Assembly (NCBI RefSeq): GCF_007833165.1
Contig: NZ_VOBQ01000005.1
Location: 124,001 to 188,000, forward strand
Direction: 5' to 3'
DNA: 64,000 nt
Source: Caenimonas sedimenti
GTDB lineage: Bacteria > Pseudomonadota > Gammaproteobacteria > Burkholderiales > Burkholderiaceae_C
The notes below the pieces were generated by a model that did no database searches, was not told where the DNA came from, and worked only from the letters and a program-made list of their open reading frames with translations. The position numbers and the translations under genes are program-made. Of this stretch, positions 57,757 to 64,000 are shown piece by piece (the first letter of the stretch is position 1; each line of letters opens with the position of its first letter).

Positions 57757-60132
57757 ATGTCCAGCAGCACCCAAGACTTCTCCACGCTTTTCGACCTTCT
57801 GCCCATCGGCGCCTACCGCGCCGGGGCCGAAGGCCGGCAGTGGCGCGTGAATGCGGCGCTGGCGCGCATCTACGGCTTCGCGGGTGAAGCCGAAGCGCTC
57901 GCGGCGTTCAACGACCCCGCCACCCGCTGGTATGTGGAACCCGGCCGTCGCGAAGCGTTTCGCGCATTGCTCGAAAAGGAAGGCGTGGTCCGCCATTTCG
58001 TCTCGGAGGTGTTCCGTCACGGTTCGGGCGAGCGGATCTGGGTGGCCGAGAACGCGCACGTGGTGCGTGACGCCGAAGGCCGGACCCTTTACTACGAAGG
58101 CACGGTCGAGGACATCACCGAGCAGCGCCGGACCGACTTGACACTCGCGAGCCGGCAGGCCCAGTTCGCCGCGCTCATCGACACCATCCCCGACCGCGTC
58201 TGGCTGCAGGATGCCGAAGGCGTCTATGTCCTGTCCAACCCAGCGCACCAGCGCCACCATGGGCTGGCAGCGGACCGGATTCTCGGCCGGACCGCCAAGG
58301 ACCTGTTCGATGCCGCGACGGCCGAGCGCGTGCGCGCCTCCGACCTGAAAGCCATGGCTTCGCCGGTCCCGCTCGTGTACGAGAACGAGTTGGTGTCCGC
58401 GGCCGAAGGCGAAACCCGCCTGTTCGAGATCGTCAAGGCCGCGGTGCGCGACACGGAGGGCCGCAGCGTGGGGCTGGTCGGCATCGCCCGTGACATCACG
58501 GCACGCAAGCGCGCCGAGGCGGACCTGATCGCGGCGCGGGACGCCGCCGAGGCCGGCGGGCGGGCCAAGGCGGAGTTCCTGGCCAACATGAGCCATGAGA
58601 TCCGCACGCCCATGAACGCGGTGATCGGCATGAGCGACCTGCTGCTGGACACCCGGCTGGACGACACGCAGAAGGAATTCGCGGACACCATCCGCACCAG
58701 CGGCGACCAGCTGCTCGCGCTGATCAACGACATCCTGGACTTCTCCAAGATCGAGTCCGGCTTCATGCAGCTGGAACGCGTCCCGGTCAACCTCTCCGAC
58801 TGCATCGAGGGTGCCTTCGACCTCACCGGCCGGGCCGCCACGGCCAAGGGACTCGACCTGCTGTACTGGATCGAGGACGAGGTGCCCCGCACGATCTTCT
58901 CGGACGTGACGCGGCTGCGCCAGGTGTTCATCAACCTGGTCAACAACGCCGTCAAGTTCACGCCGGAGGGCGAGGTTTTCGTGCGCATCTCACGGCGCCT
59001 CGCCGATGACGGCAAGGTGCTGCTGCACGCCAGCGTGCGCGACAGCGGCATCGGCATCCCGCGGGAAGCCATGGACCGCCTGTTCCAGGTGTTCAGCCAG
59101 GTCGACGCGTCCACCACCCGCCAATATGGCGGAACCGGACTGGGGCTGGCCATCTGCCGCCGCATCGTCACGCTGATGGGTGGCCGGATCTGGGTCGAAT
59201 CGGAAGACGGCAAGGGCTCCAACTTCCAGTTCGAGATCCCGCTGGAAGCCGCGCCGCATGCCGCCGCGCCGGCCCGCAAGACCGTGGGCCTGGCCGCGCG
59301 CAAGCTGCTGATCGTGGACGACAACGCCACCAACCGGCGCATCCTCACGCTGCAGACGCAGCGCTGGGGCATGCTGCCGGAGGCGGCCTCGTCGGGCGCC
59401 GAAGCGCTGGCCTGGCTCGACGCCGGCAAGACCTTCGACGCGGCCATCATCGACGTGCAGATGCCGTTCATGGACGGCTACATGCTGGCTGCCGAAGTCC
59501 GCAAGCGCCGCAACGCGCGCGAGCTCCCCATGCTGGCGCTGACGTCATTGGGCGACACGGGCCAGCGCTTCGCCGGCCTGGACGTCGCCCAGACGCTGAT
59601 GAAGCCCACCAAGGCCACGGTGCTGTTCGACGCCATCTGCGAACTGTTCGACCGCCTGCCGCCGCCGGCCGCTGCGCCTGCCGGCGGCGACAAGCCCAAG
59701 GTGCCCAAGCTCGGCGAACTCGTGCCGCTCAGGGTGCTGCTGGCCGAGGACAACGAGGTCAACCAGCGCGTGGCGACGCTGATGCTCACCGGGCTGGGCT
59801 ACCAGCGCGAGCTGGCCGGCAACGGCCTGGCGGTGCTGGAAGCGGTCGCGAGCGCCGCCGCCGCGGGCCAGGGCTTCGACGTGGTGCTGATGGACGTGCA
59901 GATGCCCGAGATGGATGGGCTGCAGGCCACCCGCGCCCTGTGCGAGCGTTTCGGCACGGGCGACCGGCCCTGGATCGTCGCCATGACCGCCAATGCCATG
60001 GAGGGCGACCGCGAAACCTGCCTGGCCGCCGGCATGGACGACTACCTCAGCAAGCCCATCCGGGCGCCTCTGCTGGTGGAGGCCCTGCGCAGCGCCGCCA
60101 CGGGCCTCGCGGTCCGCCGCGGCGGGGCGTAG
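57757..60132 (+). CDS. Soluble hybrid sensor histidine kinase with two PAS and two receiver domains
   Basis: A 791-residue multi-domain protein without transmembrane segments. PAS-like domains occupy about residues 8-125 and 135-255 (each ending in an ED/RDITxQ/RKR motif). HisKA has the phosphorylated His280 in FLANMSHEIRTPMNAVIGMS. HATPase_c shows NLVNNAVKFT, DSGIGIP and [13 protein letters not shown]. Receiver 1 has Asp566 (AIIDVQMPFMDGY) and receiver 2 has Asp713 (VVLMDVQMPEMDGLQ). No Hpt domain is present, so phosphate would pass to a separate Hpt protein or regulator. It lies between rho and rpmE2. The signal is unknown; a cytoplasmic cue is implied. Confidence 0.94.
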   Translation: MSSSTQDFSTLFDLLPIGAYRAGAEGRQWRVNAALARIYGFAGEAEALAAFNDPATRWYVEPGRREAFRALLEKEGVVRHFVSEVFRHGSGERIWVAENAHVVRDAEGRTLYYEGTVEDITEQRRTDLTLASRQAQFAALIDTIPDRVWLQDAEGVYVLSNPAHQRHHGLAADRILGRTAKDLFDAATAERVRASDLKAMASPVPLVYENELVSAAEGETRLFEIVKAAVRDTEGRSVGLVGIARDITARKRAEADLIAARDAAEAGGRAKAEFLANMSHEIRTPMNAVIGMSDLLLDTRLDDTQKEFADTIRTSGDQLLALINDILDFSKIESGFMQLERVPVNLSDCIEGAFDLTGRAATAKGLDLLYWIEDEVPRTIFSDVTRLRQVFINLVNNAVKFTPEGEVFVRISRRLADDGKVLLHASVRDSGIGIPREAMDRLFQVFSQVDASTTRQYGGTGLGLAICRRIVTLMGGRIWVESEDGKGSNFQFEIPLEAAPHAAAPARKTVGLAARKLLIVDDNATNRRILTLQTQRWGMLPEAASSGAEALAWLDAGKTFDAAIIDVQMPFMDGYMLAAEVRKRRNARELPMLALTSLGDTGQRFAGLDVAQTLMKPTKATVLFDAICELFDRLPPPAAAPAGGDKPKVPKLGELVPLRVLLAEDNEVNQRVATLMLTGLGYQRELAGNGLAVLEAVASAAAAGQGFDVVLMDVQMPEMDGLQATRALCERFGTGDRPWIVAMTANAMEGDRETCLAAGMDDYLSKPIRAPLLVEALRSAATGLAVRRGGA

Positions 60133-60176
60133 GCTGGAGGTGAGCGCGCAGCCGAACCCCAGCTTGCCAGCCGGGT

Positions 60177-60182
60177 TATAAT
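60177..60182 (+). promoter_or_regulatory. -10 box of rpmE2 promoter
   Basis: A perfect TATAAT lies 90 nt before the rpmE2 ATG, in a 139-bp gap after the kinase gene. No good -35 is seen at 17 nt, so strength is uncertain. Confidence 0.55.
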
Positions 60183-60271
60183 CCAAGGCTTTTCGCGGAA
60201 AGTACGCCGGGAATTCTGAGGCGCAAGGGTTGCGCCGGCCCGGTGCGGCTGCCGCCACTGACGAGGATCCC

Positions 60272-60529
60272 ATGAGAGAAGGCATTCACCCCAACTACCG
60301 CGAAGTGCTCTTCGTGGACCTGTCCAACGGTTTCAAGTTCGTCACGCGTTCCTGCGTGAACACCAAGGAAATGGGCAAGACGGACGACGGCCGCGAGCTG
60401 CCGCTGTTCAAGCTGGACACCTCCAGCGAGTCGCATCCCTTCTACACGGGCACCCAGAAGTCGGTCAACGACATGGGCGGCCGCGTCGACAAGTTCTTCA
60501 AGAAGTTCGGCAAGACCCCCGCCAAGTAA
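60272..60529 (+). CDS. rpmE2: 50S ribosomal protein L31 type B
   Basis: An 85-residue L31 starting MREGIHPNYREVLFVDLSNG. It lacks the C-x-x-C zinc motifs and has the extended loop of type B L31 with the ending KFFKKFGKTPAK. Type B does not need zinc and commonly serves under zinc limitation, but in many betaproteobacteria it is the main form. The frame is open to 60230; the ATG at 60272 gives the family start. A strong terminator follows. Confidence 0.96.
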   Translation: MREGIHPNYREVLFVDLSNGFKFVTRSCVNTKEMGKTDDGRELPLFKLDTSSESHPFYTGTQKSVNDMGGRVDKFFKKFGKTPAK

Positions 60530-60553
60530 AGAATCGCGCGCCGGTCACCAGCG

Positions 60554-60581
60554 AAGGCAGCCCTCCCCGGCTGCCTTTTTT
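60554..60581 (+). terminator. Terminator after rpmE2
   Basis: AAGGCAGCC (60554-60562) and GGCTGCCTT (60569-60577) with a 6-nt loop CTCCCC are followed by a T-run. Confidence 0.9.
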
Positions 60582-60611
60582 GTTGGCGGCGCGTATGACA
60601 AACTCGCGCGC

Positions 60612-62294
60612 TTGAACCAGCCCACCCCCGCCATCGTCACCCAGAGCGCCGTGCGCCGGCTGCCGCGGCTGGCCCTGCTGCTGTTCTGCGCCGCCTACGT
60701 GATCCCCGGGTTCGTGGGCCGCGAGCCCTGGAAGAACGCGGACATCATGGCGCTGGGCTACATGGTGGAACTCGCCGAGGGCCGCGCGAGCTGGCTCAGC
60801 CCCACGCTGCTGGGGCAGCCGCCGGAGTTCGATGCCCTGCTGCCCTACTGGCTGGGCGCCTGGGCGATGCAGCTGGCGCCCGGCTGGGTCTCCCCCGATT
60901 TCGCTGCGCGCCTGCCGTTCGTTGCCCTGCTCGTGCTGACGCTGTTCGCCACCTGGTACGGCGTTTTTTCGCTGGCCCGCAGCCCGCGCGCGCAGCCGGT
61001 GGCGTTTGCGTTCGGGGGCGAGGCGCAGCCGCAGGACTACGCCCGGGCGGTGGCCGATGGCGGCCTGCTGGCGCTGATCGCCTGCTTCGGGCTGGCCCAG
61101 CTGTCGCACGAAACCACGCCGTCGCTGGCCCAACTGGGCTTTGCCTCCCTCACCTTCTACGGGCTGGCCGCACTGCCCTACCGGCTGGCCCTGCCAGCGC
61201 TGAGCCTCGCCGTGGGCCTGCTGGGGCTGGCCCTGAGCGGCGCGCCGGCCATGGCCGTGCTGTTCGCGCTGGGCGGGGCACTGGTGACGGTGATGGATCG
61301 CGAAACCGCGGATGCACCGGCCCGGCAACGCGCGGCCTTGGTGGCGATCGGCCTGGCTGTGGCGGCAGCGGCAGTTGCTGCGGCCTTCGATACCTGGCAC
61401 TGGCGCCTGGGTTCGGCACCCGGTGTGGACCGCGACTGGAAGTCGGTCGGACGCCTGCTGCTCTGGTTCACTTGGCCCGCCTGGCCGCTCGCCCTCTGGA
61501 CGCTCTGGCAGTGGCGCCGCCAGCTCGCCAGCCGGCACGTGGCGTTGCCGGCCTGGTTCGCGGCCGTGTCGGTGATCACCGCCCTGCTTTCCTCGCCCTC
61601 CGACCGCGCCTTGCTGCTGGCGCTTCCCGCGCTGGCCACATTGGCGGCCTTCGCCCTGCCTACCTTCCGCCGCAGCGTTTCGGCACTGATCGACTGGTTC
61701 ACGCTCCTCTTTTTCAGCCTCTGCACCATCGTCATCTGGGTGATCTGGGTGGCGATGATGACGGGCGTGCCCGCCAAGCCCGCCGCCAACGTCGCCAAAC
61801 TCGCACCCGGCTTCGTGCCGCAGTTCGCCCTGCTGCCCTTCCTGCTGGCGCTGGCTGCGACGCTGGCCTGGTTCTGGCTCGTCCACTGGCGGACCAGCCG
61901 CAGCCGGCAAGCGATCTGGAAGAGCCTCGTCCTGCCCGCCGGTGGCGCCGCGTTGGGCTGGCTGCTGGTGATGACCTTGTGGCTGCCGGTGCTCGATTAC
62001 GGGCGCAGCTATGTGCCCGTGGTCAACGGCATCGTGCGCCACATGGACCGGCCCAGCTGCGTCGAGGTCTTTGGCCTCACGCGCGCGCAGATCGCCGCGC
62101 TGCGTTATCACGCCAGGCTCGACTTGCGCGCCGCCAGCATTCCCAGCGCCTGCCCCTGGCTGGTGGCGGCGCCGGACGTGCAGGTGGCGCTGCCCATGGT
62201 GCTGGACGCGCGCCAGTGGCAGCTGGTCGCGACCGTGCGCCGGCCGACGGATGCGCGCGACAACCTGCTCCTTTTCCGCAAGAGCGGGGGCTGA
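60612..62294 (+). CDS. Polytopic membrane protein, GT-C glycosyltransferase-like
   Basis: A 560-residue inner-membrane protein with roughly twelve hydrophobic segments. The N-terminal region after the first helix (VIPGFVGREPWKNADIMALG) resembles the first periplasmic loop of ArnT/PMT-type GT-C transferases, where an acidic residue is catalytic. The C-terminal soluble part is periplasmic-looking (GLTRAQIAALRYHARLD, PSACPWLVAAPDVQ). It starts at TTG. Its stop overlaps the MATE start (TGATG), so both are one operon. A lipid-linked sugar donor is likely but the acceptor is unknown. Confidence 0.75.
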   Translation: MNQPTPAIVTQSAVRRLPRLALLLFCAAYVIPGFVGREPWKNADIMALGYMVELAEGRASWLSPTLLGQPPEFDALLPYWLGAWAMQLAPGWVSPDFAARLPFVALLVLTLFATWYGVFSLARSPRAQPVAFAFGGEAQPQDYARAVADGGLLALIACFGLAQLSHETTPSLAQLGFASLTFYGLAALPYRLALPALSLAVGLLGLALSGAPAMAVLFALGGALVTVMDRETADAPARQRAALVAIGLAVAAAAVAAAFDTWHWRLGSAPGVDRDWKSVGRLLLWFTWPAWPLALWTLWQWRRQLASRHVALPAWFAAVSVITALLSSPSDRALLLALPALATLAAFALPTFRRSVSALIDWFTLLFFSLCTIVIWVIWVAMMTGVPAKPAANVAKLAPGFVPQFALLPFLLALAATLAWFWLVHWRTSRSRQAIWKSLVLPAGGAALGWLLVMTLWLPVLDYGRSYVPVVNGIVRHMDRPSCVEVFGLTRAQIAALRYHARLDLRAASIPSACPWLVAAPDVQVALPMVLDARQWQLVATVRRPTDARDNLLLFRKSGG

Positions 62295-63640
62295 TGGCCA
62301 GCGAGCTGCGAACGATCGCCCGGCACGCGGGCACGATCTGGATCGGGCAGATCGCGGTGATGGCCTTCGGGATCACCGACACCATCGTCGCGGGCCGCTA
62401 TTCCCAGGAGGCGCTGGCCGCGCTGTCCGTGGGATCCGCGGTCTTCATCAGCATCTTCGTCGCCACCATGGGCGTGTTGCAGGTCCTGCTGCCGGTCTGG
62501 GCGGAGCTGCATGGCGCCGGCCGGCGCCACGAGCTGGGCCGCTCCGTGCGCCAGGCGCTCTACCTGGCCGCCCTGGCGACCATCGTCGGCATCGCTGGCC
62601 TGCTGTTCCCCGGCTTCCTGCTGGACGCCACCGGCGTGCCCGAGGAATTGCAAGGCGAGGTGCGGCGCTACCTGGCCGTGCTCGCGCTCGCGCTGCCGCC
62701 GGCCCTGCTGTTCCGCATGTACGGCACGCTGAACCAGAGCCTGGGCAAGCCGCAACTGGTGACCTGGCTGCAGACGGCGTCGCTCACGGCCAAAATCCCG
62801 CTAACGATCTGGTTCGCGTTCGGCGGCGCCGGCCTGCCGGCGATGGGGGTGGTCGGCTGCGCCTGGGCCAGCGTGGTCGTCAACTATGTGTTCCTCGGGC
62901 TGGCGATCTGGCTGCTGCGCACCGATGCGATGTACGCGCCCTACGCGATCTGGCGTCGCATGGAGCCGCCGGACTGGCCCGCGATCGCGCACTTCGCGCG
63001 CATGGGCATCCCGGCCGGGCTCGCGATCATGGTGGAGGTGACCTCGTTCACGCTGATGGCGCTGTTCATCGCCCGTCAGGGCACGTTGGCCGCCGCCGCC
63101 CACCAGATCGCGTCCAACCTCGCGGCGGTGCTGTACATGATGCCGCTGTCGACCGCCATCTCGACCAGTTCGCGCGTGAGCTACTGGCTGGGCGCGGGCG
63201 ATCCCAAGCGGGCGCGCGCCTGCATCCGCACGGGCTTCAAGCTGGGCCTGTCGCTGGCGCTGGGCGCCGGCCTTGTCGTGTGGCTGGCGAACGACCTGAT
63301 CGCACGCATCTACAGCAGCGACGCCCAAGTGGCGGCACTGGCGGCGGGGCTGCTGGCGTGGCTGGCCGTCTACCATGTCGGCGATGCCATCCAGGCGCTT
63401 TGCGTCTTCGTGCTGCGCTGCTACCGCGTTGCCGTCGCGCCGCTGGTCGCGTACTGCGTGCTGCTGTGGGGCGTGGGACTGGCGGGGGGCTTCGTCCTGG
63501 CCTACCAGGGCCTCGGACCCTGGCCCGCGCAGCAATCGCCGGCCGCGTTCTGGATTGCCGCGGCCTTCGCGCTCGGCCTGCTGGCTATCATCCTGCCGTT
63601 GATTCTGTGGCGGGCCGTGCGGGCGTATCGGCCGGCCTGA
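62294..63640 (+). CDS. MATE family efflux transporter
   Basis: A 448-residue multidrug/toxin exporter of the NorM branch, with 12 helices in two bundles. Landmarks are [20 protein letters not shown] near the start and [20 protein letters not shown] in the second half. It couples drug export to Na+ or H+. The ATG overlaps the stop of the upstream GT-C-like gene. The last 53 bp overlap the 3' end of the convergent PhoR-like gene, an unusually long tail-to-tail overlap. Confidence 0.93.
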   Translation: MASELRTIARHAGTIWIGQIAVMAFGITDTIVAGRYSQEALAALSVGSAVFISIFVATMGVLQVLLPVWAELHGAGRRHELGRSVRQALYLAALATIVGIAGLLFPGFLLDATGVPEELQGEVRRYLAVLALALPPALLFRMYGTLNQSLGKPQLVTWLQTASLTAKIPLTIWFAFGGAGLPAMGVVGCAWASVVVNYVFLGLAIWLLRTDAMYAPYAIWRRMEPPDWPAIAHFARMGIPAGLAIMVEVTSFTLMALFIARQGTLAAAAHQIASNLAAVLYMMPLSTAISTSSRVSYWLGAGDPKRARACIRTGFKLGLSLALGAGLVVWLANDLIARIYSSDAQVAALAAGLLAWLAVYHVGDAIQALCVFVLRCYRVAVAPLVAYCVLLWGVGLAGGFVLAYQGLGPWPAQQSPAAFWIAAAFALGLLAIILPLILWRAVRAYRPA

Positions 63641-64000
63641 ACGGCGCGCCGCCACGCACGCGCGCCGGCGGGTAGAGGATGCTGAACGTGGAGCCGGTGC
63701 CGACCCGGCTGTCGATGCGGAGCTCCGCGCCATGGCGCTGCACCACATGCTTGACGATGGCCAACCCGAGGCCCGTGCCGCCGGTTTCGCGCGAGCGGCT
63801 GCGGTCGATGCGGTAGAAGCGTTCGGTCAGGCGCGGCACGTGTTCGGGCGCGATGCCCGGCCCGGTGTCTCGCACAGAGAATTCGGCACGTCCATCGGCA
63901 ACGAGGCCGCACCGAACCGCCACGCTGCCACCATCGGGTGTGTAGCGCACGGCATTGGTGACCAGGTTCGACATGGCGCTCTGCCATTCGCTGGGCACGC
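63588..64000 (-). CDS. phoR: PhoR-type sensor histidine kinase, C-terminal part (cut by window end)
   Basis: About 137 C-terminal residues of a histidine kinase. The HATPase_c N-box is [18 protein letters not shown]1 is [16 protein letters not shown], and the F-box and G2 are [11 protein letters not shown]...[13 protein letters not shown]. The spelling is that of phosphate-regulon PhoR. The gene begins beyond base 64000, so sensor domains are unseen. If it is PhoR, phoB should lie immediately upstream of it, outside the window. The 3' end overlaps the MATE gene by 53 bp. Confidence 0.8.
   Translation of the reverse strand, partial: VPSEWQSAMSNLVTNAVRYTPDGGSVAVRCGLVADGRAEFSVRDTGPGIAPEHVPRLTERFYRIDRSRSRETGGTGLGLAIVKHVVQRHGAELRIDSRVGTGSTFSILYPPARVRGGAPFRPADTPARPATESTAG

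Overview
The window reads as chromosome of a high-GC betaproteobacterium, most likely family Comamonadaceae (Ramlibacter/Variovorax-like). This rests on gene order and content, not on a database search: ilvB-ilvH-ilvC-pssA-leuA, paired N-degron transferases aat-bpt, a sigma factor with DUF3619/DUF3106/RDD partners, dnaX-ybaB-recR, trxA-rho-rpmE2 and a betaproteobacterial 4.5S RNA. Almost all of it is dense, conserved housekeeping sequence.

Left edge (1-474): a truncated, visibly AT-richer gene ends in a displaced 3' half of a tRNA-Asn gene that still carries its terminator. This is the expected scar at one end of an integrative element lying mostly to the left. 576-4399: PilZ protein, N-end-rule transferases Aat and Bpt, an IclR regulator and the PBP7-type endopeptidase. 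4546-12413 (minus): the branched-chain amino acid block. ilvB, ilvH and ilvC are followed by pssA, then a leucine-rich leader peptide plus attenuator, then two different 2-isopropylmalate synthases in tandem. 12493-15276 (plus): sigma factor operon. 15289-18495: PII protein, NAD synthetase and a FemAB-like protein. 18547-22998: a wax ester/diacylglycerol acyltransferase, an alpha/beta hydrolase and a beta-propeller lipoprotein. 23079-26761: FkbM methyltransferase, soluble pyrophosphatase and a K+-independent proton-pumping pyrophosphatase. 26818-29765: TetR regulator with a palindromic operator, a diiron-like hydrolase and an aldehyde dehydrogenase.

29769-34792 (minus) is the most unusual part. 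A three-gene cassette (exported protein, Tat-exported M48 metalloprotease with TPR-like tail, lipoprotein) occurs twice in tandem. Every internal junction is a 4-nt start/stop overlap. I do not recognise a described function for the unit, and I infer a cell-envelope role.

34942-43343: SDR oxidoreductase, the moaA-mobA-moeA molybdenum cofactor operon and an RND efflux pair. 43521-47228: rnhA, a methyltransferase, MltD-like transglycosylase and a small exported repeat protein. 47266-49972: NitT/TauT-type ABC importer. 50076-50339: six stem-loops arranged as two inverted copies of one three-hairpin unit, a probable non-autonomous repeat element. 50346-54788: MAPEG protein, recR, ybaB and dnaX (with an A9 slippery tract predicted to yield the short gamma form), a PurM-like protein and the 4.5S SRP RNA. 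54966-64000: an orphan exported protein, trxA, rho, a soluble hybrid histidine kinase, rpmE2, a GT-C-like membrane protein, a MATE exporter and the C-terminal part of a PhoR-type kinase cut by the window end.
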